A DNA stretch of 47,911 nucleotides from VBAS01 sp035318985 (GCA_035318985.1 DATHDP010000097.1:1-47911), one strand, 5' to 3'. Counted from the first letter of the stretch, positions 8,745 through 17,943 are shown. Numbers and translations are program-made. Notes: generated from the letters alone by a model not told the origin.

Positions 8745-9740
8745 ATGTTCATTCTTGAAAATTACAGCACAGCTATAGTGTTTTGTATCATCACGATGCT
8801 CTGCTGGGGTTCCTGGGCCAATACACAAAAATTATCAGCAGGCACCTGGCGCTTCGAATTGTTTTACTGGGATTATGTGTTTGGAATATTGATCTTATCT
8901 CTCCTGTTTGCTTTTACACTCGGCAGCAACGGTAGTGGCGGTAGAGCGTTTATTGCTGACTTACAGCAATCCGATAGTTCCAATTTATTTTCTGCACTGC
9001 TCGGGGGTATTATTTTCAACTTAGCGAATATTCTTTTAGTAGCAGCCATTGCAATTGCCGGCATGGCAGTGGCTTTCCCGGTAGGTATTGGTATCGCGTT
9101 GGTGTTAGGTGTATTGGTTAATTATTTTGACAAACCCGAAGGCAATGCGCTGTTATTGTTTGGAGGTGTAGCATTAATAGCATTGGCGATATTGCTAAAT
9201 GCTTCGGCTTATAAAAAAATGGCATCAGGCAAAACAACTTCCACTAAGGGACTCGTGTTATCAGTAACAGCCGGTTTACTAATGGGATTTTTCTATCGTT
9301 TTGTTGCAAGATCTATGTTCAGTGATTTTACTATTCCTGAGGAAGGTAAAATAAGTCCGTATACAGCGATGGTGTTATTTGCGGTGGGTATCCTGGTAAG
9401 CAATTTTGTTTTCAATACTTATATCATGAAGAAACCATTTACCGGAACACCGGTTTCTTTTGACCAGTATTTCAAAGGGAGTTTTAAAAATCATCTTGCA
9501 GGTTTTCTTGGAGGAATGATCTGGTGTTTAGGCATGTCTTTCAATATTATTGCATCAGGTAAAACAAGTCCTGCAATTGCTTATGGATTAGGACAAGGAG
9601 CAACAGTAGTGGCTGCTATCTGGGGCATTTTTATTTGGAAAGAATTTAAAAATGCAACGAAAGGAACTTCTTTATTAATTAATGCAATGCTGCTCTTATA
9701 TATAGCAGGACTTATGCTAATCATACTTACAAAGATCTAA
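8745..9740 (+). CDS. DMT/GRP-type sugar permease
   Basis: 331 residues with about ten hydrophobic helices. The first is followed by the motif MLCWGSWANTQK, typical of the Bacteroidota branch of drug/metabolite transporters related to glucose/ribose porters (GRP) and RhaT. The internal helix pair GGIIFNLANILLVAAIAIAG and AFPVGIGIALVLGVLVNYF is glycine-rich as in those carriers. The stop lies 6 nt before the start of the ribokinase gene, so the two are one operon and the likely substrate is ribose or a related pentose or nucleoside-derived sugar. The substrate is inferred from context only. An inner-membrane location is clear. Confidence 0.82.
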   Translation: MFILENYSTAIVFCIITMLCWGSWANTQKLSAGTWRFELFYWDYVFGILILSLLFAFTLGSNGSGGRAFIADLQQSDSSNLFSALLGGIIFNLANILLVAAIAIAGMAVAFPVGIGIALVLGVLVNYFDKPEGNALLLFGGVALIALAILLNASAYKKMASGKTTSTKGLVLSVTAGLLMGFFYRFVARSMFSDFTIPEEGKISPYTAMVLFAVGILVSNFVFNTYIMKKPFTGTPVSFDQYFKGSFKNHLAGFLGGMIWCLGMSFNIIASGKTSPAIAYGLGQGATVVAAIWGIFIWKEFKNATKGTSLLINAMLLLYIAGLMLIILTKI

Positions 9741-9746
9741 AAGTTT

Positions 9747-10676
9747 ATGAGTAAGATAGTAGTTATAGGAAGTATCAATACCGACATGGTGGTAAGATCC
9801 TCACAGCTGCCTTTTCCCGGACAAACATTGATGGGTCATTCATTCCAGACAACTGGTGGTGGCAAAGGAGCTAACCAGGCAGTTGCTGCTGCAAGGCTGG
9901 GCGCAGAAGTAAGTTTGATCGCCAGGATCGGTGATGATGCATTTGGTAAAATGTCAATTGAAAACTTTAAAAAGGAAAAGATAAACATTGAAAATATTTA
10001 TACAGATAACGATGCACCTTCAGGTGTTGCATTTATTGTAGTGGATGACAAAGGAGAAAATATTATCGTGGTTGCACCCGGTGCTAATGCCACATTGAAT
10101 GAAAAAGATATACACGATGCAGAAGATGTAATTAAGAAAGCTGATATTATTTTATTCCAGTTAGAAATACCGATGAGTACAGTGGCCGAAGGAATAGGGC
10201 TTGCAAAAAAGCATAACCGGATGGTAATGCTGAACCCGGCGCCTGCGGCTACGATGCCAAAAGAGATCCTTCATTCAGTTGATATCATCACACCCAATCA
10301 AACAGAAGCATTGACATTGACAGGCATTGCAGTGAATGATGCAGTAACTGCACAACATGCCTGTGATGTTTTACACGGGATGGGGATATTAACAGTCATT
10401 GTTACAATGGGAGAGCAAGGCGCTTATATATCTTCTGAGAATTATAAAGGATTGGTACCGGGGTTTACTGCAGGAGTAGTGGTTGATACAGTTGCAGCAG
10501 GTGATACATTTTGTGGTGGATTGGCTATTGCCATTGCAGAAGGAAAAAAAATAAAGGATGCTGTACAATTTGCTAATGCAGCTGCTGCTTTATCGGTTAC
10601 AAAATCAGGAGCCCAGGCTTCTATACCTATGCGAACAGAAGTGATAAACTTGATGAAGCATGTTTCGCATTCATAA
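9747..10676 (+). CDS. rbsK: Ribokinase
   Basis: 309 residues, the standard ribokinase length. It phosphorylates D-ribose at O5 with ATP to feed the pentose phosphate pathway. The PfkB signatures are complete: the N-terminal GSINTDMV, GGGKGANQA (residues 37-45), which contacts the sugar, and the anion-hole/catalytic motif VAAGDTFCGG with catalytic base D253. The NPAPA segment and TPNQTEA are also ribokinase-typical. It follows the permease by 6 nt and ends before a strong bidirectional terminator. Confidence 0.93.
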   Translation: MSKIVVIGSINTDMVVRSSQLPFPGQTLMGHSFQTTGGGKGANQAVAAARLGAEVSLIARIGDDAFGKMSIENFKKEKINIENIYTDNDAPSGVAFIVVDDKGENIIVVAPGANATLNEKDIHDAEDVIKKADIILFQLEIPMSTVAEGIGLAKKHNRMVMLNPAPAATMPKEILHSVDIITPNQTEALTLTGIAVNDAVTAQHACDVLHGMGILTVIVTMGEQGAYISSENYKGLVPGFTAGVVVDTVAAGDTFCGGLAIAIAEGKKIKDAVQFANAAAALSVTKSGAQASIPMRTEVINLMKHVSHS

Positions 10677-10713
10677 AAGTTATTAGAACTCAACGGAAAT
10701 GAAGATTGAAAAG

Positions 10714-10746
10714 AAAAAGCCGTCCCGATATGCCGGAACGGCTTTT
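10714..10746. terminator. Bidirectional terminator between rbsK and the ABM-like gene
   Basis: A 13-nt arm (AAAAGCCGTCCCG) pairs with CGGAACGGCTTTT with one wobble, loop of 6-7 nt. T-runs are present on both strands, so it can serve both convergent genes. Confidence 0.85.
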
Positions 10747-10759
10747 AGAAATTGAATTT

Positions 10760-11047
10760 TTAATCGTGAGCCTTTACTGGTCCTTCAATTACTTCAGGTT
10801 TCTGAGTAATATATTTAGACAGATGCTCTTTCACATACTCGGCAGCGATGCGAATAGATTCATCAGCTCCGGCTTTATCCTTAAATACACTCATTGATGC
10901 GCCTTCTCCATTACCTGTATCAAGCCAATAATATCTTATAAACCCTTTTGCTTTTTTTATAAGCGGGACAAAACTTTCCTGAACAAGCTTGTCAATTTTT
11001 TCACCATCTTCCGGTTTGAAATGATAGTGACGAACAGCTGCAAACAT
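10760..11047 (-). CDS. Small ABM-like (dimeric alpha-beta barrel) protein
   Basis: 95 residues, no signal. The pattern RHYHFKPEDGEKIDKL...FVPLIKKAKGFIRYYWLDTG...MSVFKDKAGADESIRIAAEYV is that of antibiotic-biosynthesis-monooxygenase/EthD-like ferredoxin folds: strand, helix, GF.xYY strand, then a strand ending in F.D and a helix. Proteins of this type act as small oxygenases or stress proteins, usually as dimers. The gene has an unusually perfect ribosome-binding site (11053-11059). Confidence 0.7.
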   Translation of the reverse strand: MFAAVRHYHFKPEDGEKIDKLVQESFVPLIKKAKGFIRYYWLDTGNGEGASMSVFKDKAGADESIRIAAEYVKEHLSKYITQKPEVIEGPVKAHD

Positions 11048-11052
11048 AATGG

Positions 11053-11059
11053 CCTCCTT
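11053..11059 (-). promoter_or_regulatory. Perfect Shine-Dalgarno site of the ABM-like gene
   Basis: On the minus strand AAGGAGG stands 5 nt before the ATG at 11047. Neighbouring genes show no such motif, in keeping with weak SD use in Bacteroidota, so this fixes the start and suggests strong translation. Confidence 0.8.
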
Positions 11060-11155
11060 TTTTAAATGATTAATAGTTTTACTAAATTTAACTATAATTA
11101 TCGTGCATTAAAAAAATTAAGTAGAGGCACGCACTTGGGCAAAGCAGCGACCTTG

Positions 11156-11593
11156 TCAATCATTTTTCCACTCAGAATATTTTGTTTCTTCTGGTACATC
11201 CGTAAAACTTTCAAATGATATTTTATAACCATCAGGATCTTTAACCTGCACAACCCACATCTTGTTACCAACAAAAGGCTCAGAAGTTGATACTCCGTTT
11301 GAAGTTATTTGAGTATAAATAGCTAGCGCATCTTCACATATAAAAAAGATCTCTACACCTTCACCAGCTTTATCTTTCGGCATCTTAGTTTTTTCATCGT
11401 ACTCCTGTAACATGAGGGCTACACTATCTATTACAAGCCAGCACCATTTTAGTTTCCCATTGTGTACCCAACTCTCGGTCATTGAAAATCCAAGTCCATT
11501 GACATAAAAATTTATAGATGCTTCCATGTCTTTAACCATAAAAAATGGAACAGCCTGCTTAACGTTGAGCTGACTTTTTGAATGACTGCTCAT
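11156..11593 (-). CDS. VOC family (glyoxalase/bleomycin-resistance fold) protein
   Basis: 145 residues, cytoplasmic. Two beta-alpha-beta-beta-beta modules are visible. The first opens with VPFFMVKDMEASINFYVNGLGF, the second with EIFFICEDALAIYTQITSNGV and closes with VVQVKDPDGYKISFESF. The DPDGY motif and FYVNGLGF are standard for vicinal-oxygen-chelate proteins. Members include glyoxalases, dioxygenases and antibiotic-binding proteins; the substrate cannot be assigned. It stands alone between the ABM-like gene and the barrel gene terminator. Confidence 0.88.
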   Translation of the reverse strand: MSSHSKSQLNVKQAVPFFMVKDMEASINFYVNGLGFSMTESWVHNGKLKWCWLVIDSVALMLQEYDEKTKMPKDKAGEGVEIFFICEDALAIYTQITSNGVSTSEPFVGNKMWVVQVKDPDGYKISFESFTDVPEETKYSEWKND

Positions 11594-11649
11594 CTTTTTG
11601 TTATTAAGTTAAGAATTTCCTTATTGATTGTAACCAATTAACTGTGTAA

Positions 11650-11680
11650 AAAATTAAGGGTCTTCATATGAAGACCCATT
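11650..11680 (-). terminator. Terminator with perfect 20-bp palindrome
   Basis: GGGTCTTCATATGAAGACCC at 11658-11677 is its own reverse complement. On the minus strand it is followed by TTAATTTTTT, making a rho-independent terminator about 30 nt after the stop of the barrel gene at 11707. Confidence 0.8.
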
Positions 11681-11706
11681 AAGAGAACAACATGATTTTT
11701 TGCATT

Positions 11707-12459
11707 CTAAAACCGAAAGCCAATTGAAAAACCAGTGCGGACACCGGGTAGAAAACCTTTATAACTTATAAATACAGTTTTACTGGCTTGGTCTGCTTTC
11801 ACTTCGGTTTTTTCGCCGATGATCGGTATGTCATTAATAGCATCTTTTATATCATCTTCAGCTTCCGCCGCATCAGCAGGGGTCCATGGAATATTATTGG
11901 TGACATCAGTAAATGAACCATTTTCTTTGACGGTGTTAGCTTCGGGACCCACCACGAAAAAGTCGAGAACAATTCTTTTAGCGATGAGTACCTGGAAACC
12001 TAATTGTCCTCCAATTCCAAAAGAGCTAAATTCATTACTGGATTTGTAGATCGAAGGCGGGTTATCATCGTTGTAATTTAAAGTTCCTTCCAGTTTGTTG
12101 TGCATATACTTAAGGTAAGGTTCAAAATAAAAACCTTTCATGGAACTTTTGCCCAGGTAGAACCGATAACCTGCCATTACTGATCCCGTATTACTCTTAA
12201 CGTCAGCAGTATTATTATCAAGATTAAAATTACGCTGGATACCAACCGGAATACCCGCATAAAAAGTAATACTTTGTTTTTTCTTGATAGAGTATTCACC
12301 TCCCAGTGTCAGTTTACCAAAAGCTAAACCCAGTGGCGACCATTTAACAGCCAGGTTATGATGTGCACTGCTATCCACGTTTTGCTGTGCATTGCCGGTA
12401 ACGGCAATCGTAAAGAAACTTGTAATGAGCAATAATGCCCGAATTGTATTTGATTTCAT
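11707..12459 (-). CDS. Outer-membrane beta-barrel protein (DUF3575-like)
   Basis: 250 residues from ATG 12459 (signal MKSNTIRALLLITSFFTIAV..., cut after GNAQ); a TTG nine codons upstream is not preferred. The mature part begins LAVKWSPLGLAFGKLTLGGEY, the start pattern of DUF3575-like barrels, with further strands SVMAGYRFYLG, GIGGQLGFQVL and the terminal GVRTGFSIGFRF. An acidic insert (DAAEAEDDIKDAINDI) probably forms a loop. It lies 70 nt after the MscS gene on the same strand and ends at a strong terminator, so it may be the last gene of the SYLF-MscS operon. Confidence 0.78.
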   Translation of the reverse strand: MKSNTIRALLLITSFFTIAVTGNAQQNVDSSAHHNLAVKWSPLGLAFGKLTLGGEYSIKKKQSITFYAGIPVGIQRNFNLDNNTADVKSNTGSVMAGYRFYLGKSSMKGFYFEPYLKYMHNKLEGTLNYNDDNPPSIYKSSNEFSSFGIGGQLGFQVLIAKRIVLDFFVVGPEANTVKENGSFTDVTNNIPWTPADAAEAEDDIKDAINDIPIIGEKTEVKADQASKTVFISYKGFLPGVRTGFSIGFRF

Positions 12460-12529
12460 AAAAAAAGGTTTACATGGTTGTAACAAGGAGTATGGATTAG
12501 CAATTGTTCAGACAGCAAGAACTTTTATA

Positions 12530-15022
12530 CTATTTCTTCTTTTCCACTTCACTTACAAAACTCCGGATATTCAGATCCTGCGATGGATTAGGAATTTTGA
12601 TACCCTCTTTCTTGAATGCTTCGTCTATGGTCTCGATCATATCACTTTTTGTTTGGATCCATGTAGAATAATGTTCTATCCAGAATAAGACCCTGAGCTC
12701 GATAGCACCGCTGTTGAGTTCCTTAACTAACACTGATGGCTTAGGAAAAGCGACGATCCTTTTATCGGCGGCCAATAGATCCAGCAATAGTTTTTTTGTT
12801 TTTTCCAGGTCAGTGCCGTAGGCTACCCCAGTCACTATCTCTACACGACGGCTGCTGTTTCCCATTGTCCAGTTTATCATTTGTTCATTTAGAAGATTTC
12901 CATTGGGTATAATAACATCTGCTCCTTCCCAGGTGGTGATTATGCTGCTTCTGAAACCTATTGATTTCATAGTACCTGATTGTCCTCCGAACTCAACTAC
13001 ATCACCCACATTGATGGGTTTTTCAAAAGCAAGGATCAATCCGCTCACCAGGTTATTGATCAGTGATTGCAAACCAAAACCGATACCCACACTTAGTGCT
13101 CCTAAAATTATCGCCAGCCTGTCCATAGGAATACCTGCGGCAGCAAATGCTAATAACACTCCAATAGTTATTATTGAAATTCGTATCAGCAGCAACCAGC
13201 TCCCAAGGCCTCCTTTTTTTCCGCGACTGGTCACAACACCCTTTTCACTCGAAGCAAAAAATGTAACAATGCTGGAAATTATTCCGGACAAGACAAGGAT
13301 CAGGAAAAAAATAAAAACACTTTGAATAGTAAAAGTTGATTCACCGATCGATCTTTCTTTTACCATGAAATCGGTGAACTGATCGCTGATCTTTCTGAAA
13401 AAATAAAAGCTTCGGCCAAATAAAATAAACCAACCGACCACAAGCAGGTAATAAAAAAAGGGCGGCACTTTTTGACCTACTTTTTCAAAATTGATAAACA
13501 ACGTTTTTTTATCTGGTGTTTTGTATACCCTTGCAGCGATGGTCAGCATTTCATTGACCATCCTAATCACCCAGAAAAATAGTATGGCATTGACCAGGCC
13601 GAAAATACCACTGGTTAAAAAAGATTTCGCAAAATTATACCTTCCATATATGTTGGCAATTGCGGATATGAGTTCCATCAAAATGAAGAATCCCATAAAT
13701 ATCCGGATCCCTTTTTCTTTTAATTCTTTCCGGCGGCCACCAATTAAAAAAATAAGACCATAGGTCGCCCCGGTCAATGACAATAACAGCATTCCATATC
13801 TTTCTATGCGGGAAGACTGAAGTATTAAGTTGTCTATCATTGCCAGGAAAAATAATATCAACATTACAAACCATGCAGACAACCAGTATTTAATAATGAA
13901 ATTCCTGAAAAGTAAAGTAAGGATGACGGCTGAAATGCTCCATAATACGACACTGAATACGAATGGTGGTTCCCGGAATATAAATTGGAAAACACATAAA
14001 ACAATTAATACAGATGATAAAAGAGGATAACCTAAAACAAGATATTCCTGCTGATCAGCAGGTAATGTTTTAGCTGCATGTAATTTTTTCTTAAGGGTTC
14101 TTAAAAAGAGTGCCAGCCCTATGATCAATAAAAATAGGAATACAATTTTACCGGAATTATTTTTTGAATAAAAAGATAAAACCAACTTTGCCTTTTCTTT
14201 TGACAGGAAAAGAATTTCTTTCATAGGTCGTCTGAATGCAACCGGCTCCCAAAGATTGACCGTTTCCTTGTCCGACAAAGAAGCGGCAAGATCCTCCCTG
14301 TATTTTTCAATTTGCTCAATACCATCTTCCAACTTAACGGTAACAAAATTTACCCTGGTCTGTAATAGCTGTACTTTTTGGATCGCCTTTTTAAGGAGGG
14401 TATCAGCGGGTCTCATTTCTTTTGTCACCACTGATATTTTGCTGATCAGGTTTAGGAGGCTGATAGAATCCGAAGGCAATTCAATGAGAATAGTGTCGCT
14501 TGCAAGTGAGTCAATATTGTTCTGAAAACCCACCAGGTTTTTATGATAGGATTCCAGTGAATGTTTTGAAATTTCTGCCCTGTTAAGCAATTCCCTTAAA
14601 AGTGATGAAGTAGTAGCAAGGTTTCTTTCTGTTTGCGTGGTGCCTTTATTTGTAAAAACACCGTCGCCGCCCACATCATATAAGCGAAGTATATAATCCA
14701 GTTGAGAGGCTATACCCGCTGTATCAATTCCTGATCCTAAATAATCATTTGCTTTTTGGGAAACTTCCAGGATATCATCAAGCACTTTATTTTGTCTTGC
14801 AGCGATCTTATCCCGATTGAGCTGGTCAATGTTTTTTTTGATCTCATCAGCTACACGCTGTCTTAGCGGGATCAAAACTTCTTTGGTTACTGTATCTGTT
14901 ATGATCGTGTCGTTAGCAGGAGGAGGCACCTGTTTCACAAGAGTATCCTGCTGGGCCGATGCAATAACGCAAAAAGAAGATGCAACGATAAATAGGTAGG
15001 TGTGTAGTAACTTTCTTGCCAT
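12530..15022 (-). CDS. Large mechanosensitive ion channel, MscS family (MscK/MscM-like)
   Basis: 830 residues. A signal peptide (about 1-24, ending ASAQQ) is followed by a long helical periplasmic region (about 25-280) with heptad-like stretches, then about ten to eleven TM helices. The final helix is the MscS pore helix (GALSVGIGFGLQSLINNLVSGLIL), followed by the beta domain (GDVVEFGGQSGTMKSIGFRSS, DVIIPNGNLLNEQMINW) and the alpha-beta C-terminal domain. Such channels open under membrane tension and release solutes at hypo-osmotic shock. The extra N-terminal region is the pattern of MscK/YbdG-type long homologues. It lies 51 nt downstream of the SYLF gene. Confidence 0.92.
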   Translation of the reverse strand: MARKLLHTYLFIVASSFCVIASAQQDTLVKQVPPPANDTIITDTVTKEVLIPLRQRVADEIKKNIDQLNRDKIAARQNKVLDDILEVSQKANDYLGSGIDTAGIASQLDYILRLYDVGGDGVFTNKGTTQTERNLATTSSLLRELLNRAEISKHSLESYHKNLVGFQNNIDSLASDTILIELPSDSISLLNLISKISVVTKEMRPADTLLKKAIQKVQLLQTRVNFVTVKLEDGIEQIEKYREDLAASLSDKETVNLWEPVAFRRPMKEILFLSKEKAKLVLSFYSKNNSGKIVFLFLLIIGLALFLRTLKKKLHAAKTLPADQQEYLVLGYPLLSSVLIVLCVFQFIFREPPFVFSVVLWSISAVILTLLFRNFIIKYWLSAWFVMLILFFLAMIDNLILQSSRIERYGMLLLSLTGATYGLIFLIGGRRKELKEKGIRIFMGFFILMELISAIANIYGRYNFAKSFLTSGIFGLVNAILFFWVIRMVNEMLTIAARVYKTPDKKTLFINFEKVGQKVPPFFYYLLVVGWFILFGRSFYFFRKISDQFTDFMVKERSIGESTFTIQSVFIFFLILVLSGIISSIVTFFASSEKGVVTSRGKKGGLGSWLLLIRISIITIGVLLAFAAAGIPMDRLAIILGALSVGIGFGLQSLINNLVSGLILAFEKPINVGDVVEFGGQSGTMKSIGFRSSIITTWEGADVIIPNGNLLNEQMINWTMGNSSRRVEIVTGVAYGTDLEKTKKLLLDLLAADKRIVAFPKPSVLVKELNSGAIELRVLFWIEHYSTWIQTKSDMIETIDEAFKKEGIKIPNPSQDLNIRSFVSEVEKKK

Positions 15023-15073
15023 TACAAGTTTATTAATTCATGATCGAAAAGTGCAAGCAATGCTTTCGGGTTT

Positions 15074-15622
15074 CTAAAATTTACTAAACTTGAATTTCTG
15101 ACCACCCACTGAAGCTTCGTACATCAATCCACCTTTTTGCTGTGTGTATATCATCACCCCTTCATGATATTTTGCATTTGCAGAAGCACCTGCTGTTGCA
15201 GCAACAGCGGATGCCTGTGCAGAAAATTCAACTTTATTTTTTTTGAACCGGTCTATCGACTCCTGGTTTTCAAAGAATATCAATTCACGATAAGCCTGTC
15301 CTCCTAATTGAAAACCTACACTTACCTGTGACATCTTTGCTTTGCCTATCATTACTCCTCTTTCATAAACAATACCATTTCCGGATGCGCCACCTATACC
15401 CACAGCGCCTTTACCTACATTGGGAAAAATAACATAGCCAGTAGCGGCTCCAAATAAATTACTTAATAAATGATCGGATTTAATGAATTCTGCTTTCGCA
15501 GAATCGCAATCTTGTATTAGGCTTTTGTCTTTACTGGATTGCGCTTTTGCAGCGTTTGCAAAAAATAGCACTGAAGAAAATAACAATGATCGGATGATGA
15601 GTGTGATCGAATACTTTTTCAT
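15074..15622 (-). CDS. SYLF/Ysc84 lipid-binding domain protein
   Basis: 182 residues with a signal peptide (about 1-27, ending AKAQ). After it comes the SYLF (Ysc84) domain: helical DCDSAKAEFIKSD, GAATGYVIFPNVGKGAVGIGGASGNGIVYERG, VSVGFQLGGQAYRELIFF and EFSAQASAVAATAGASA. SYLF domains bind phospholipids, phosphoinositides in eukaryotes. In bacteria the secreted forms are of unknown role. Its position 51 nt before the MscS gene suggests one envelope-related transcript. Confidence 0.88.
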   Translation of the reverse strand: MKKYSITLIIRSLLFSSVLFFANAAKAQSSKDKSLIQDCDSAKAEFIKSDHLLSNLFGAATGYVIFPNVGKGAVGIGGASGNGIVYERGVMIGKAKMSQVSVGFQLGGQAYRELIFFENQESIDRFKKNKVEFSAQASAVAATAGASANAKYHEGVMIYTQQKGGLMYEASVGGQKFKFSKF

Positions 15623-15711
15623 TTTAATGGAATTTAATTTACAAATCAGGAATATGAATTTAATATGAGCATTTCCGTCTCTTAATTTTTTTAGTTCGAC
15701 CCGCTTACTAT

Positions 15712-17532
15712 TTACTGTTTCACCAGTTTCTCGTTGAAAATAATATTCCCGTTCTCATCTTTTATAGAAAGCATGTAAACACCTTTACTAATAGTTGGTG
15801 GCAGTTCTATTGTATGAGAAATGGTTCCTCCATTATGTATTAGTTGTTGTTTGTATATCTCCTGGCCGTTTGCACCAAATATGTTTATCTTATAATTACC
15901 GCGACCCAGATCACTTCCCTGGAGTAAAACAATTCCATTCACTACAGGATTTGGATAAAGGCTCAACCCTTTAATTGTTTTATTCCTGTTTACTCTTACT
16001 ACAATGCTGTAAGATGATTTACCATCCAAGTCATTATTTTTTATTCGATAATAACTTGTACCCGGAAGCGGGTTAGCATCAAAAAATCCATAGTCCCCAT
16101 TGGAGGTATTATTATACAAAGCAGGTAATGATCCAACACTAGTGAATGAACGGGCATCAGCTGACCGTTCAACCTCATAGCTCTTTACTTTATTTTCTGA
16201 AAAAACTTTCCAATCCAGTTGTATGCCGTTTTGTTTTTCATACGCCTTTATTGCTCCGAACTTCACCGGTAACGGATTTAATAATGATGTTGATCCTATT
16301 GTGAAAGGACTAAAATTTGTAACACCTGTCCATTCAACACTTCCGGAACTAGGGTCTCCGGTACCACCAGTACCACCTGCTTCGTCCCAACTTGTGCCAT
16401 TGAAATGTGCAACCCTGAGTGCAGAAAGAAGTGAAATATAACCTCCTCCGCCACAGCTACTGGTTGGGCTCCATGTAAGTTCTACATCTGCAGAATTGGT
16501 ACCCGTGTTTCGGGTAATGTTCCAGTATTCACAACTACTGACTGTAACTATGCCGGCTGCAGTAATGGGACCCAATGCGGTTCCACTTGAACGAATATAT
16601 TCCACTGTAAAATCTCCGCCTACTGCCGCAGTAGTAATGGAGGCAGGATGAAAGCCCCCTACTTTTTTACCGACAGGAAAAGATAATCTGCCAGCAAAAC
16701 CCGGGGCGAAGCGTCGCATCGGCCCGGCTGCAAAAGATAATGGGTTACCGGGGTCCGAGGTAGGCTGTCCACCCAGCGAACCATCCAAAAATATAGGCAA
16801 AGAGTTTAAAACGATCCCGTTTATAAAATCAATTTCCTTACTCACTGTAATAGTGCCGACAACTGTTTTATCTCCTCCGCCGGTGAACTTTACAATTCCG
16901 TAAACGCCTCCGGGAACCGTTTGCGGATCGGGTGAATTAAATTCTATGATAGGAGCCACGATATTGAACGGAGCAAACACTTCACCGCCCGTAAGATTGC
17001 CACCGAAAGTTGCCGTCGAGTTACCATTCATTGCCACATTACATCCGGTCACATCACCGGGTACAGTTAAACTGCCATTTATCAGAACAGCAATTATGTT
17101 CCCGGGTAGAGGGCCCGAGTTAATTCCGCCGACAATGGCCGCACAATTAATGGTACCCAAAGTGATAACACCACGCGGCGCTGTTGCTGCTTCAATAATT
17201 ATGTTTCCGGTAACGGTAAGCGTAATACCCGGCGCAACACCTATTCGTGTTAACAGGCTACCACCCTGAAATGTAATAGAAGCACAGGTAGTATTGATAT
17301 CAAGAAACAATGGAACTGCTCCATCCGGTATTATTACATCAGAGGTGGCGGTTGGCGTTCCCACGGGATTCCAATTAGTACTGACACTCGCTAAAGTATC
17401 GTTGGCTGTTCCACTGATACCGCCCACCCAAACTGATTGGGAAAAGGATGCATTCGCACATAAGGCGGAAAAAACAATTAATAAAATTCTTAAACGAAAA
17501 CATTTTACAATGGATAGAATTTTCTTTCTCAT
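15712..17532 (-). CDS. Secreted surface protein with type A T9SS sorting domain
   Basis: 606 residues. A basic start followed by a hydrophobic core (LRILLIVFSALCANASFSQ) is the signal peptide. The middle has G/T/V/I-rich beta-helix-like sequence with WVGG..GTANDTLASVSTNWNP near the N-terminus, similar to proteins built from repeated autotransporter-like strands. About residues 430-520 form an FN3/Ig-like module (LDWKVFSENKVKSYEVERSAD, YYRIKNNDLDGKSSYS). The C-terminus (LSLYPNPVVNG..., ending FNEKLVKQ) is the Por secretion/T9SS type A signal. It is probably anchored to the surface. Two spaced TGCTCAGC sites lie upstream. Confidence 0.88.
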   Translation of the reverse strand: MRKKILSIVKCFRLRILLIVFSALCANASFSQSVWVGGISGTANDTLASVSTNWNPVGTPTATSDVIIPDGAVPLFLDINTTCASITFQGGSLLTRIGVAPGITLTVTGNIIIEAATAPRGVITLGTINCAAIVGGINSGPLPGNIIAVLINGSLTVPGDVTGCNVAMNGNSTATFGGNLTGGEVFAPFNIVAPIIEFNSPDPQTVPGGVYGIVKFTGGGDKTVVGTITVSKEIDFINGIVLNSLPIFLDGSLGGQPTSDPGNPLSFAAGPMRRFAPGFAGRLSFPVGKKVGGFHPASITTAAVGGDFTVEYIRSSGTALGPITAAGIVTVSSCEYWNITRNTGTNSADVELTWSPTSSCGGGGYISLLSALRVAHFNGTSWDEAGGTGGTGDPSSGSVEWTGVTNFSPFTIGSTSLLNPLPVKFGAIKAYEKQNGIQLDWKVFSENKVKSYEVERSADARSFTSVGSLPALYNNTSNGDYGFFDANPLPGTSYYRIKNNDLDGKSSYSIVVRVNRNKTIKGLSLYPNPVVNGIVLLQGSDLGRGNYKINIFGANGQEIYKQQLIHNGGTISHTIELPPTISKGVYMLSIKDENGNIIFNEKLVKQ

Positions 17533-17943
17533 AAGCTTAGGTTTTAAAATTCATTTAGTAATTAATAGAACATTTGCTCAGCAAATACAATAAATGCTCA
17601 GCTTAGATCTTCAATATGTCAGGGCAGGTAAGTTTTATTTATACACCGGGATCAACATTGAATGACGCGGTGTACGTGTATGAGGTTTGCTTCTGTTATG
17701 AAGTTACATGATTTAACGATTCAGAATTCTCATGGTCGAAAAAATTACTGAATGGTATTTTAATGTACTGAAAGCATTGTTGTGTATTGTTGGTCCGCTG
17801 TATTTACTTGTAAAATAGTTTTCACAATCAAATTCAAATTTACATTTGGAAGTCGCATTCTCAAGGTTGGTCACAATTCCTTTAAATACCAACAGCTCAT
17901 AAAAGTTTTAAGAGAATACTTACTGTTTGTTTTAAAGATCGTT
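17533..17943. other. 411-nt gap upstream of the T9SS protein gene
   Basis: I find no supportable gene. A 67-codon plus-strand frame at 17782-17985 overlaps the 3' end of the next gene and lacks any coding pattern. The right half has no features I can name. The part next to 17532 holds the direct/inverted TGCTCAGC repeats listed separately. Confidence 0.55.
17572..17602 (-). promoter_or_regulatory. Candidate operator: two TGCTCAGC sites 20 bp apart
   Basis: ATTTGCTCAGCAAAT (17572-17586) is a perfect odd-length dyad. The core TGCTCAGC occurs at 17575-17582 and again at 17595-17602, exactly two helical turns apart and 43-70 nt before the ATG of the T9SS protein gene. Confidence 0.35.

Noticed and set aside
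12903..13325. 140-codon plus-strand open frame
   Set aside because: It is antisense to the conserved pore and beta domain of the MscS channel.
16946..17269. 107-codon plus-strand open frame
   Set aside because: It is antisense to the beta-helix part of the T9SS protein; its Pro/Val-rich sequence is a complement artefact.
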